Shown: positions 52,003 through 60,438 of the stretch, in pieces
Position numbering within the stretch: position 1 is the stretch's first letter
Layout of the letters: every line of letters begins with the position of its first letter
Source of the DNA: Effusibacillus consociatus
GTDB taxonomy: Bacteria > Bacillota > Bacilli > Tumebacillales > Effusibacillaceae
NCBI RefSeq assembly: GCF_042652925.1
Contig: NZ_JBHSHC010000033.1
Span: forward strand, 1-64,000
Length of the DNA: 64,000 nucleotides
Direction: 5' to 3'
The notes under the pieces: generated by a model
Databases searched by the model: none
Seen by the model: the letters and a program-made list of their open reading frames with translations, nothing else
Told to the model about the DNA's origin: nothing
Translations under genes and position numbers: made by a program

Positions 52003-52176
52003 TCAATTTGCATCATCTACACGAAAGATTCCTTTCCCGGAGGATGACACCACTACACCGCCGCAGCGATCGCATATTTTCTCATGGCGTTCGCCCTTTT
52101 TTGGAAGGCCAACATCTGTGACTTCGTGTTCTGCACCACACACCCAGCAGTATGCGTAGACTTTCACTGAGATCAC
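52003..52176 (-). CDS. Small zinc-ribbon protein
   Basis: A 57-residue protein with two CxxC knuckles, CWVCGAEHEV and CDRCGG, 26 residues apart, which should bind one zinc. GTG at 52176 is preceded by GAGGTG with four bases between. The frame is open up to 52221, but without a ribosome site. Its C terminus (VVVSSSGKGIFRVDD) is beta-like. Function is unknown. It lies opposite the 3' end of the sugar kinase gene. Confidence 0.6.
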   Translation of the reverse strand: MISVKVYAYCWVCGAEHEVTDVGLPKKGERHEKICDRCGGVVVSSSGKGIFRVDDAN

Positions 52177-52250
52177 ACCCCACCTCTTTGTGTTTCCTAT
52201 CCTGTAAGACGATAGAATCACAGATTTAGTTTCACGCCCGCAATGGAATC

Positions 52251-52278
52251 AAAAAGTCCCCTGATCACACCAGGGGAC
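52251..52278 (-). terminator. Terminator of the DUF3055-like gene
   Basis: Minus-strand stem GTCCCCTG / CAGGGGAC, 7-base loop, then five T residues. Confidence 0.85.
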
Positions 52279-52295
52279 CGATTCCTGTATGCGCT

Positions 52296-52583
52296 TTAGT
52301 ACTGATCGTGGCGAAGTGAGTCCGTAAGCGGCAGCTTCAGGAAGTTGGATAAGTACTGCGCATCTTCCTGGGTGAGATTGAAGAATTTCGCTAAATATTC
52401 AATGTTTTCAATGTCGTGGCTGTCCAAGAGTGCGCTTCGATTGGATTGGAGGCACGTGACAATCGTTTTTCCGTAAAAGTGTTCGGAATTGGTCAACGTG
52501 AAATCGAACCGCTTTCCTCCTGTGATAAACCCAATGTGGCGAGTACGGGTTGTTTCCACCTCGTCAAACAAGATTTGATCCAT
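52296..52583 (-). CDS. DUF3055-like small protein
   Basis: A 95-residue cytosolic protein (ETTRTRHIGFITGGKRFDFTLTNSEHFYGKTIVTCLQSNRSALL, then an acidic helical end). The sequence resembles DUF3055 proteins of Bacilli as I recall them; the assignment is moderate. GGAGGG lies ahead of the ATG. It ends at a terminator and starts ahead of the tex gene region, divergent from it. No function is known. Confidence 0.65.
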   Translation of the reverse strand: MDQILFDEVETTRTRHIGFITGGKRFDFTLTNSEHFYGKTIVTCLQSNRSALLDSHDIENIEYLAKFFNLTQEDAQYLSNFLKLPLTDSLRHDQY

Positions 52584-52920
52584 TCGAATTCGCCCTCCTT
52601 TTTTTGGTCATTAACCAGCGCCGATAACATGCGCAATTTTGATATATTCTAATAATACCTTATGTGGATTGAAAAATAAAGAGCCAATTTGAAAAAATAT
52701 CATGAAAAATATTGTCGAATTGTGTCAATAGACATTAATTTAAATTGAATTGTAAAGGTTTTGTAAAATACAGGATGGACATCCTTGGTTGTATATTTTT
52801 TTAATCCACTTAAAAGCGCCGTAAACATGGGGTGAACAAGCTTTCGTTTGGCCGCCACTGGAGCACTCGAACGGATGAGAAACGAATGGTAAAATGAGAG
52901 TTGCAGAATGGAGGGGTATC

Positions 52921-55125
52921 ATGGCAATAGCAGCACCTGATTTTGCACAAGTAATCGGCGGAGAACTTCAACTCCGCAGGGGACAAGTGGAAAAAACGAT
53001 TGCATTATTGGACGAAGGCAATACGATTCCGTTTATTGCCCGTTATCGAAAAGAAATGACAGGGGAATTGGATGAGAACCAACTCCGTGCGATTCAGGAG
53101 CGATTGACGGCCTTACGAAATTTGCATTCGCGCCGGGAAGAAGTGTTCCGGTTAATCGACGAACAGGAGAAGATGACTCCTGAACTGGAGGCCGCAATTC
53201 AACAGGCAAAGAATCTGACAGAACTGGAGGATATCTACCGGCCATACCGTCCGAAAAGGAAAACCCGAGCATCGGTGGCACGTGAAAAAGGCTTGGAGCC
53301 GCTTGCGTTATGGCTGACTCAGGATGGAAGAGGGGATGTCCTGGAACAAGCTGCCCAATACATATCTGAGGAAAAAGGCGTTTCCTCTGCAGAAGAAGCC
53401 CTTCAGGGAGCACTCGACATATTTGCGGAGGAGGTCGCAGATGATGCAGAGAACCGGAAACGGGTCCGGGAACTCACTCTGAAGCAGGGAGCGATTGTAA
53501 GCAAAGCGGCCGCCCCCTCTGTTGAGTCAGTGTATGAAGCCTATTACGAATACGAAGAACCGCTGGGGAAAGTTCCGCCGCATCGGATTCTTGCAATGAA
53601 TCGCGGGGAAAGGGAGGAGATTTTAAAGATCTCGATCAAAGCGCCGGTCGACGATATTTTATCACTCCTGCAAAAAAGGGCTTTACCGAAGAAGGATGAC
53701 CGTCCGGACGCAGCGGTTTCTCAAACCGAAGCAACTCCCTATTTGATCGAGGCGATTCAAGATGCTTACAAACGGCTCATTGCGCCTGCGGTTGAGCGGG
53801 AAGTTCGGGCGATTCTCACGGAGAAGGCGGAAGAACAAGCAATAGTCGTATTCTCAGGCAATCTTCGGCAGCTGCTTTTGCAGCCGCCTGTTCGCGGTAA
53901 GGTGGTCATGGGGGTAGACCCCGCGTATCGTACCGGATGCAAAGTGGCGGTCGTAGATGAAACCGGAAAGGTGCTGGATATCGCGGTAACTTATCCGACA
54001 CCGCCGCAAAACAAGGTGGAGGAAGCGAAGAAAATCCTCACCGCTTTAATCACTAAACATGCTGTCAATGTGATAGCAATTGGAAATGGAACCGCGTCTC
54101 GCGAAACCGAACAGTTCATTGCCGATTTGATCAAGGAACTGCCTCAAGAGATCGTCTATGTCATTGTCTCGGAAGCGGGAGCCAGCGTCTACTCTGCCTC
54201 AAAACTGGCGGGTGAAGAATTCCCGAACCTTGATGTGGCGGAGCGCAGCGCGATTTCGATAGCACGACGTTTGCAGGATCCATTGGCCGAACTTGTGAAG
54301 ATTGATCCGAAGTCGGTCGGTGTCGGACAATACCAGCACGATGTATCACAGAAACGGCTGGAAGAGCAATTGGCCTATGTGGTAGAATCGGCGGTAAACT
54401 CGGTTGGAGTGGATTTGAACACCGCTTCCCCGTCGCTGCTCTCCTATGTATCGGGGCTTTCATCCACTGTAGCGAAGGGAATTGTGACGTTCCGTGAGAA
54501 GAACGGCAAATTCAAGACCCGCAAACAGCTTTCGGATGTACCCAGGCTCGGCCCCAAAACGTTTGAGCAGGCGGCCGGTTTTTTGCGGATTCCAAACGGG
54601 GGCTACTCACTGGATAACACACCGATCCACCCTGAGTCTTACAAAGCTGCTGAATCTCTATTGCAAAAATTGGGTTTCACAGTCGATGCGGTAAATGACC
54701 CACACCAGCGTGAGTCACTTAAGCAAGCTTTGCAAAATGTGGATGTAAACAGCACGGCAGAGCAGCTGGGAGTCGGGGTTCCCACCTTGCGGGACATTAT
54801 GGAGGCGCTGCGGAAGCCCGGGCGAGATCCGCGGGAGGAGCTTGAACCGCCGGTATTCCGGACCGATGTGCTAAAAATTGAGGACTTGGCGGAAGGAATG
54901 ATCTTAAAGGGAACCGTTCGCAACGTGGTCGATTTTGGGGCGTTCGTCGATATCGGTTTGAAAAATGACGGACTTGTCCATATCTCGGAGCTATCCGGCC
55001 GATATGTCCGCCACCCGATGGATGTGGTTTCGGTTGGCGACATCGTCGATGTTCGCGTCAAGAGTGTTGACGTCAACAAAGGGAGAGTCGGTCTTTCGAT
55101 GAAAGGAATCCAGCAAAAAGCTTGA
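52921..55125 (+). CDS. Tex-family RNA-binding protein
   Basis: A 734-residue Tex protein. Domains in order: helical Tex N-terminal part (1-190, GNTIPFIARYRKEMTGELDE), helix-bundle to 320, YqgF-like RNase H fold (about 325-450, MGVDPAYRTGCKVAVVDETG), helix-hairpin-helix (about 490-560, VDLNTASPSLLSYVSGLS) and an S1 RNA-binding domain (about 655-730, MILKGTVRNVVDFGAFVDIG). Tex acts in transcription or RNA turnover and is conserved in bacteria. GGAGGGG precedes the ATG. A terminator overlaps the last codons. Confidence 0.92.
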   Translation: MAIAAPDFAQVIGGELQLRRGQVEKTIALLDEGNTIPFIARYRKEMTGELDENQLRAIQERLTALRNLHSRREEVFRLIDEQEKMTPELEAAIQQAKNLTELEDIYRPYRPKRKTRASVAREKGLEPLALWLTQDGRGDVLEQAAQYISEEKGVSSAEEALQGALDIFAEEVADDAENRKRVRELTLKQGAIVSKAAAPSVESVYEAYYEYEEPLGKVPPHRILAMNRGEREEILKISIKAPVDDILSLLQKRALPKKDDRPDAAVSQTEATPYLIEAIQDAYKRLIAPAVEREVRAILTEKAEEQAIVVFSGNLRQLLLQPPVRGKVVMGVDPAYRTGCKVAVVDETGKVLDIAVTYPTPPQNKVEEAKKILTALITKHAVNVIAIGNGTASRETEQFIADLIKELPQEIVYVIVSEAGASVYSASKLAGEEFPNLDVAERSAISIARRLQDPLAELVKIDPKSVGVGQYQHDVSQKRLEEQLAYVVESAVNSVGVDLNTASPSLLSYVSGLSSTVAKGIVTFREKNGKFKTRKQLSDVPRLGPKTFEQAAGFLRIPNGGYSLDNTPIHPESYKAAESLLQKLGFTVDAVNDPHQRESLKQALQNVDVNSTAEQLGVGVPTLRDIMEALRKPGRDPREELEPPVFRTDVLKIEDLAEGMILKGTVRNVVDFGAFVDIGLKNDGLVHISELSGRYVRHPMDVVSVGDIVDVRVKSVDVNKGRVGLSMKGIQQKA

Positions 55126-55147
55126 GACTTTGTGTCTTAAGCTTTTT
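55115..55147 (+). terminator. Terminator of tex
   Basis: AAAAAGCTTGAGAC / GTCTTAAGCTTTTTT, short loop, T tract. Overlaps the tex stop codon. Confidence 0.85.
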
Positions 55148-55207
55148 TATCGTAATGGAAAGTATATCTTTTTTTGGCCTAAAAGCTCGATTTCATTGGA
55201 CGTTGCG

Positions 55208-55440
55208 GTGCTGCCTCCCCGTTTGAAGAATAACGGATTTTCGATCCGTTATTTCACTATCTGACGGCTGGATTTTTGAAATAGCGGATTCGCAGGTACT
55301 TATTCGGCACTTTTTATACCTCTTCGGCGATCAAGGGGTCAATAAGAGTCTCAAAAACCGCTATTTCAAAAAACGCTAGCAAAAATATCACAAACAGCAC
55401 CTGAAAGTCCGCTATTTTTCAAGGACGAGTCATTTTCCCA
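55208..55440. repeat. Intergenic repeat cluster behind tex
   Basis: Several related short motifs in both directions: AACGGATTTTCGATCCGTTATTTCA (as separate halves around GATC), TTTTTGAAATAGCGGA, AACCGCTATTTCAAAAA and GTCCGCTATTTTTC. The CCGYTATTT core recurs and is shared with the alaS leader region at 29700-29941. No coding potential is visible. Confidence 0.6.
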
Positions 55441-55836
55441 AGGAGGAGTCAATCACTGCACACCGAACCTATCATCACAACAGACCGAGACTCCGGAACT
55501 GGGTCCAACCCAGTAACAGGTGTCCAATAGAATGCCGCGGCTTCGGCAACTTTTTTTGTGTGATTGAGTCCCGGTGGCAATTCCCGACACCCAACGACTC
55601 GATTCGAATTTTTTTATTCACTTCCAAAATGGAAGTCCAGTTTTTACAAATGGAGTGCGGCTGTCGGAAAACATTAACTTTTAAAATATAGGTCAAACCT
55701 TTAACCGGAAAGGTCTGACCTGTGAAATTGCTATCGGAGCTTATGTTTTCACACGGCTCTGTCATAAGTGATCGAAATTTCCCGAGAAATGAATGAGGCG
55801 GGGTAAATAATTTAGCTGGAGGGTGGTCATAATGTT
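55441..55836. other. Gene-free stretch ahead of the coat protein gene
   Basis: No real gene is visible. It contains a small GCCG / CGGC hairpin with a T7 tail at 55534-55560 and an inverted repeat AGGTCA-A-ACCTTT / AAAGGT-C-TGACCT at 55690-55721. A reading frame on the minus strand (55475-55765) has no ribosome site and a non-protein-like composition. Confidence 0.5.
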
Positions 55837-55881
55837 TTGGGGGGCAATCCCAAAAACATTATCGTTGGAGGAGATTCGGAT

Positions 55882-56487
55882 ATGACCGCAAGATTTGGAG
55901 CCCATGAAGTGATGGAACTTCATGAAGTGTTAACGGATGCGATTGACGGAATCAATCAGTTTCAATTGTACCGTCCGCATGTCAAGGATCCGCAGCTGGG
56001 CCAGATGCTCGACAGACAGATCCAGTTTATGACGCAGGAGTATAACAACTTGGTGCAAGCGGTGAATCAGCAGGGAATGGTGCAGGCGATCCCTTATCGT
56101 ACCCCGCAAAACATGAACCCTCAGTACGGACTCAATAATCCTGCCACCCAAACCCCAAATATGAACATGAACCAAATGGATGACCGGGATGTGGCAAGCG
56201 GAATGTTGGGATGCCATAAGGCGTCAGCCTGCACGAGAATGGTGGCGGCTCTGGAATTTGCGAATCCGCAATTGCGCCGCATGGTTCAACAGTCAGCGAT
56301 AAACTGTGCGGAACAAGCCTATGAAGTTTGGCAATATATGAATATGAGAGGGTACTACCAAGTGCCGACCATGCAGGAAATGACCACAAACACAATGCTC
56401 AACGCCTATGGACAGGCGAACATCACGAATATGGCCATGGGTCCGATGGGTACTATGGGTCCGACAGGCATTGTGACTTCGCAGTAG
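55882..56487 (+). CDS. CotF-family spore coat protein
   Basis: A 201-residue protein of the CotF (coat F) family. The first part (ARFGAHEVMELHEVLTDAIDGINQFQLYRPHVKDPQLGQMLDRQIQFMTQEYNNLVQ) is a ferritin-like helix pair, followed by a Gln/Asn/Met-rich linker and a second helical part (DRDVASGMLGCHKASACTRMVAALEFANPQLRRMVQQ). CotF-type proteins lie in the inner coat of Bacilli spores. GGAGGAG lies nine bases ahead of the ATG. The last part repeats Gly-Pro-Met/Thr-Gly. This supports a spore-forming host. Terminator behind. Confidence 0.87.
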   Translation: MTARFGAHEVMELHEVLTDAIDGINQFQLYRPHVKDPQLGQMLDRQIQFMTQEYNNLVQAVNQQGMVQAIPYRTPQNMNPQYGLNNPATQTPNMNMNQMDDRDVASGMLGCHKASACTRMVAALEFANPQLRRMVQQSAINCAEQAYEVWQYMNMRGYYQVPTMQEMTTNTMLNAYGQANITNMAMGPMGTMGPTGIVTSQ

Positions 56488-56513
56488 GGTAAGCAATCTA
56501 ACCAATAAGCAGC

Positions 56514-56552
56514 AAAAAGGGGCCTGGCGTATGAAGCAAGGCCTCTTTTTTC
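56514..56552 (+). terminator. Terminator of the coat gene
   Basis: AAAAAGGGGCCT / AGGCCTCTTTTT (with one G-T) around a 13-base loop. Confidence 0.8.
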
Positions 56553-56672
56553 TCCTGTCCAACTTATTTTCCTCCGGGTTACAATTCTAGACCGCGGAAA
56601 CAATGTTTCTGTAGACCCACTCGAGTTTTATCTTGTAACATAAACCTACCATGTTTCATGGAGGTTAGGATC

Positions 56673-57551
56673 GTGGAGCGTTACGAACAGATGAAGATGG
56701 GGGAAAGAGGAGTTTGGGTCAGCATATTTGCCTACCTGTCTTTATCGATAGTAAAAATCATAATTGGATCTATGACTTTTTCCCAAGCTTTGATTGCGGA
56801 CGGGGTGAACAATGCGACCGATATTATCGGTTCCGTGGCGGTGTTGATCGGGCTCAAAGTTGCCCGGAAACCGCCTGATGAGAATCATCCTTATGGGCAT
56901 TACCGGGCTGAGACGATTGCTTCACTAATCGCTTCTCTGATCATGGTTGCAGTTGGGGTGCAGGTGTTGGTTCAAGCTGTAGGTTCTCTATCTGATGAAA
57001 AAATGGTGTCTCCCGATTTGTCTGCCGCGTGGATAGCTATGTTCGGTGCACTTCTGATGTATCTCGTGTATCGGTATAACAGCAAGTTGGCCCGCACTAT
57101 TAACAGTCAGGCCGTTATGGCCTCCGCTAAAGACAATCTTTCCGATGTATGGGTAAGTATTGGAACCGCGGTTGGAATTATCGGCTCACAGTTCGGTCTT
57201 GCATGGCTGGATCCGCTGGCAGCGTCCCTGGTAGGGATTCTGATCTGTAAAACAGGCTGGGATATTTTCTGGGAAGCGGCCCATAACCTGACAGATGGAT
57301 TTGATAAAGAACGGCTCAACGACTTCCGGGATACAATTGAACCGGTCGCCGGCGTCGAAGAAGTCAAGGAAATCAAAGCACGCGTCCATGGAAGCAATGT
57401 GTTGGTGGATGTCGTCATTCTGGTGGATCCACGGTTAAACGTGGTTGAAAGCCATGAGATCAGCGAAGAGATTGAAAAAAGGATGAGACGAAAATATAAC
57501 GTCAACAATGTTCATGTTCATATAGAGCCAACCGAAGTGCAAAGTAAATAA
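56673..57551 (+). CDS. Second CDF cation transporter
   Basis: A 292-residue CDF antiporter with six helices and the soluble C-terminal domain. Metal-site motifs are DGVNNATD in helix 2 (the His of the usual site is replaced by Asn), HPYGHYRAE in the loop and DNLSD in helix 5 (again His changed to Asn). The altered residues suggest Mn/Fe preference as in MntE/YdfM-type members; this is inference. GTG at 56673 with GGAGG eight bases ahead. The paralogue at 20623 has the His version. The gene lies next to thiL without a clear link. Confidence 0.86.
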   Translation: MERYEQMKMGERGVWVSIFAYLSLSIVKIIIGSMTFSQALIADGVNNATDIIGSVAVLIGLKVARKPPDENHPYGHYRAETIASLIASLIMVAVGVQVLVQAVGSLSDEKMVSPDLSAAWIAMFGALLMYLVYRYNSKLARTINSQAVMASAKDNLSDVWVSIGTAVGIIGSQFGLAWLDPLAASLVGILICKTGWDIFWEAAHNLTDGFDKERLNDFRDTIEPVAGVEEVKEIKARVHGSNVLVDVVILVDPRLNVVESHEISEEIEKRMRRKYNVNNVHVHIEPTEVQSK

Positions 57552-57576
57552 GTGTCACAAATACCCTGTAACCGGG

Positions 57577-57623
57577 TTCGGCTTTGGTACGAGGTGCGCT
57601 TCGGCCGAAGCCTTTTTTCTGCC
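57577..57623 (+). terminator. Probable terminator
   Basis: CGGCTT ... GAAGCC pairing around a loop that contains a second GC-rich hairpin, then T6. Confidence 0.6.
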
Positions 57624-57695
57624 AAGTTGCCCATGCTTTCCCTGCAGGAGTATAATGAGAAAATGAACGCAACGGGACGAAAAGGGTGACCAAGC

Positions 57696-58706
57696 ATGAA
57701 TCTGCGGGAAGTTGGAGAGTTTGGATTGATTGAACGGCTGCGCGACAAGTTGAACCCTGCGGATGACACAGTTATCGTAGGGATCGGGGATGACGCGGCT
57801 GTCTTATCTTACGATGCGAAGTCTTATGTAGTCATGACAACTGATATGCTCGTTGAAGGGGTCCACTTTCGGGAGGATACAATTGATTTCCGGTCACTTG
57901 GATGGAAGTCATTGGCTGCCTCCTTTTCCGATATTGCGGCAATGGGTGGAATTCCCCGTCACGCCGCAGTGTCTTTGGCCATCCCGCCGTCTTATGAGAT
58001 CGAATCATTGGAACAGTTGTATGAAGGAATTGCGGAGATCTGTTCGGAATTTCAGGCCCATGTGGTCGGCGGCGACATTGTAAAAACGGACGGCCCCTTT
58101 GTAATCTCTGTAACAGTGAACGGTGAGGCGGCACAAGGAAAAGCACTGCTTCGCTCGGGAGCTCAACCAGGGGATCTTGTTTTTGTCACAGGGACTGTCG
58201 GAGGATCGGCTGCAGGTCTTGTGTTGCTGGAAAGCAGTCAGAAAAGCCTGCTTCCTCCGGATGAACAGCTGACATTGATCACTTTTCATCAACGGCCGGT
58301 TCCACAGGTTCAGGTGGGACAGATTTTGCGAACGAGCGGGGGATGCACCTCCTGTAATGATATATCTGACGGTCTTGCCAGCGAATTGAACGAGATTGCA
58401 GCTGCAAGCGGTGTGGGAATCCGAATTGACGAAAATCGGCTCCCGCTCGCTCCGGCAGTGACCAATTTTGCGAGAATCACCGGTCAAAATGCGATCGACT
58501 GGGCTTTGTACGGCGGTGAGGACTACCAATTGGTCGGAACCTTACACCCCTTGGCCTATTCGGCAGTTGTTACAGCATGCCAGATGAACGGCATTCGCTT
58601 TACTTTGATCGGACGAGTTATAGAAGGATCAGGGGTTGTAATGGAACGATCGGCAGGCGGCGAGACTGTTCTTACGGCCAGGGGCTACAATCACTTTACT
58701 GAGTAG
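57696..58706 (+). CDS. thiL: Thiamine-monophosphate kinase
   Basis: A 336-residue ThiL, which makes thiamine diphosphate from the monophosphate with ATP. Conserved parts are GIGDDAAVL with the metal-binding Asp pair, TTDMLVEGVHFR, GGDIVKTDGPFVISVTVNGE and SDGLASELNEIA, plus GEDYQLVG. The ATG has a ribosome site AAAAGGGTG. It is the first gene of a five-gene block with tsaE, tsaB, rimI and tsaD, as in B. subtilis ydiA-ydiE. Confidence 0.94.
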   Translation: MNLREVGEFGLIERLRDKLNPADDTVIVGIGDDAAVLSYDAKSYVVMTTDMLVEGVHFREDTIDFRSLGWKSLAASFSDIAAMGGIPRHAAVSLAIPPSYEIESLEQLYEGIAEICSEFQAHVVGGDIVKTDGPFVISVTVNGEAAQGKALLRSGAQPGDLVFVTGTVGGSAAGLVLLESSQKSLLPPDEQLTLITFHQRPVPQVQVGQILRTSGGCTSCNDISDGLASELNEIAAASGVGIRIDENRLPLAPAVTNFARITGQNAIDWALYGGEDYQLVGTLHPLAYSAVVTACQMNGIRFTLIGRVIEGSGVVMERSAGGETVLTARGYNHFTE

Positions 58707-58718
58707 GAGGGAACTGAA

Positions 58719-59186
58719 GTGTTCCAGCGGACCACTCATACCCCGGAAGAAACACGAAGAATTGCAGAACGGCTGGCACGTTTGCTGGATCCGGGAGATG
58801 TTCTCACGCTCTCGGGCGATTTGGGAGCGGGAAAGACCACTTTTACACAGGGGCTTGCCAGAGGGCTTGCGGTGGAAGAGTCGGTGAGTTCCCCCACTTT
58901 TACGCTGATTCGGGAATATGAGGGGCGCATTCCGCTCTACCATATGGATTTGTATCGGCTGGGAGAACAGGCGGATTCGGAAAATCTCGGCATAGATGAG
59001 TATCTATACGGAGACGGTGTCTGTGTGATTGAATGGGCAGAATATATAAAATCATTGCTGCCGGAAGAATACTTGCAGGTCACAATTCGTAAAATGGGAG
59101 AATCGGAAAGGCAGATCACGATCTCAGGAGCGGGGAAACGGTTTGCCGGTTTGATTGAGGAGTTGAACCAAACATGCCATATCTAG
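58719..59186 (+). CDS. tsaE: tRNA t6A synthesis ATPase TsaE
   Basis: A 155-residue P-loop protein with Walker A GDLGAGKTT at residues 33-41 and a Walker-B-like MDLYRL. It works with TsaB and TsaD in the threonylcarbamoyl transfer to A37 of ANN-decoding tRNAs. GTG start with GGAGGG ahead. It overlaps tsaB by 13 bases. Confidence 0.93.
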   Translation: MFQRTTHTPEETRRIAERLARLLDPGDVLTLSGDLGAGKTTFTQGLARGLAVEESVSSPTFTLIREYEGRIPLYHMDLYRLGEQADSENLGIDEYLYGDGVCVIEWAEYIKSLLPEEYLQVTIRKMGESERQITISGAGKRFAGLIEELNQTCHI

Positions 59187-59920
59187 CCGTGGATACGGCC
59201 ACCCAAACATTAACGATCGCCATCGGGGAGCGGAATCGGCTGCTCGCGGAAGCGTCGGTGGTCGTCAAGAAAAATCATTCGAATCGATTAATGCCCTTGA
59301 TCGAATCACTTTTTGAGAGTCTCGATTTAACCCCGGATGAACTTCAGGGCATTGTCATTGGTCACGGTCCAGGCTCTTATACGGGCGTCCGGATTGGGGT
59401 AACAACCGGAAAGCTGATGGCTTGGTCGCTCAAAATCCCGCTTGTCGGCGTCTCAAGTCTGGACGGTCTGGCCGGTCATTATCAGGATTCCGATTTTCTG
59501 GTATGTCCGATGTTCGATGCCAGAAGGAAACAGGCGTATTGCGCGTTGTATGATGGGGCTGCGAAGATTGAACCGGATGCTTTGAGGAAACTCGACGACC
59601 TTTTTCCATTGATTGAAAAGAGACTGAAGGAGCGGGGGACGGACAGCAGTCTCCAACAAGTAATGTTTCTGGGGGACGGGGCAGAGAATTATCGCGATCT
59701 GATTGTGGAACGGCTCGGGGGACAGGCTGTTTTTTCCGCAGACAGGTCCAAACAATTGGTTCGCGCGGCTTATCTTCTTGAGAAAGGAATTGTCCGAATT
59801 GAGGCCGGGGAGACTGCCGAGGTGGAACGTTTTGCACCTGAATACCTCCAACTCGTGGAAGCGGAAGCCAAGTTGTTGGGGATGCGGAACCCTGCTTCCG
59901 GCTGTACGGACGGTGCCTGA
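59174..59920 (+). CDS. tsaB: tRNA t6A synthesis protein TsaB
   Basis: A 248-residue ASKHA-fold protein (AVDTATQTLTIAIGERN, KNHSNRLMPLIESLF, GHGPGSYTGVRIGVTTGK). It is the non-catalytic partner that holds TsaD in the active complex. It overlaps tsaE at the start and touches rimI at its stop (TGATG). The C-terminal 60 residues are less conserved. Confidence 0.93.
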   Translation: MPYLAVDTATQTLTIAIGERNRLLAEASVVVKKNHSNRLMPLIESLFESLDLTPDELQGIVIGHGPGSYTGVRIGVTTGKLMAWSLKIPLVGVSSLDGLAGHYQDSDFLVCPMFDARRKQAYCALYDGAAKIEPDALRKLDDLFPLIEKRLKERGTDSSLQQVMFLGDGAENYRDLIVERLGGQAVFSADRSKQLVRAAYLLEKGIVRIEAGETAEVERFAPEYLQLVEAEAKLLGMRNPASGCTDGA

Positions 59921-60438
59921 TGAGCGAACTTATTTACCGGCGAATGCAGTTGTCAGATATTGATCGAATTCTGGAGATCGAACACCGGTCTTTCTCCGCC
60001 CCTTGGTCACGAGCGGCATTTGAAGGCGAACTGACCCGAAACCATTTTGCCAAATATATTGTGGTGGAAATTGACGGGGTTGTAGCCGGGTATGCGGGCA
60101 TGTGGATCATTATTGACGAAGCCCACATTACCAATATTGCAATCGATCCGGCATACAGGGGCCGCAAGCTGGGAGAAAATTTGCTGCGGCAGATGATGAT
60201 GGTTGCAGTGTGGAACGGGGCCGATCGAATGACATTGGAAGTTCGGGTATCGAACAAAACGGCTCAAAGTTTGTATCAAAAACTAGGATTTATCAAATAC
60301 GGAATCCGGAAAGGGTATTATTCGGACAATGGAGAGGATGCCATCATTATGTGGGCGAATCTCGATCCGAAACGGTACGAAAGGGATACGACGGAAGGAT
60401 CAGATGCAGATGGGTTGGCTGGAAAGAGTCAGAACTAA
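59920..60438 (+). CDS. rimI: Ribosomal protein S18 alanine N-acetyltransferase
   Basis: A 172-residue GNAT enzyme (RIMQLSDIDRILEIEH-like start, LTNIAIDPAYRGRKLGENLL acetyl-CoA loop, EVRVSNKTAQSLYQKLGF). RimI acetylates the N-terminal Ala of S18. Its start overlaps the tsaB stop by one base and it overlaps tsaD by 35 bases, so all are tightly coupled. Confidence 0.92.
   Translation: MSELIYRRMQLSDIDRILEIEHRSFSAPWSRAAFEGELTRNHFAKYIVVEIDGVVAGYAGMWIIIDEAHITNIAIDPAYRGRKLGENLLRQMMMVAVWNGADRMTLEVRVSNKTAQSLYQKLGFIKYGIRKGYYSDNGEDAIIMWANLDPKRYERDTTEGSDADGLAGKSQN

Noticed and set aside
55475..55765. Minus-strand reading frame of 96 codons
   Set aside because: No ribosome site, not protein-like in composition, lies over hairpins in the tex-coat gene gap.
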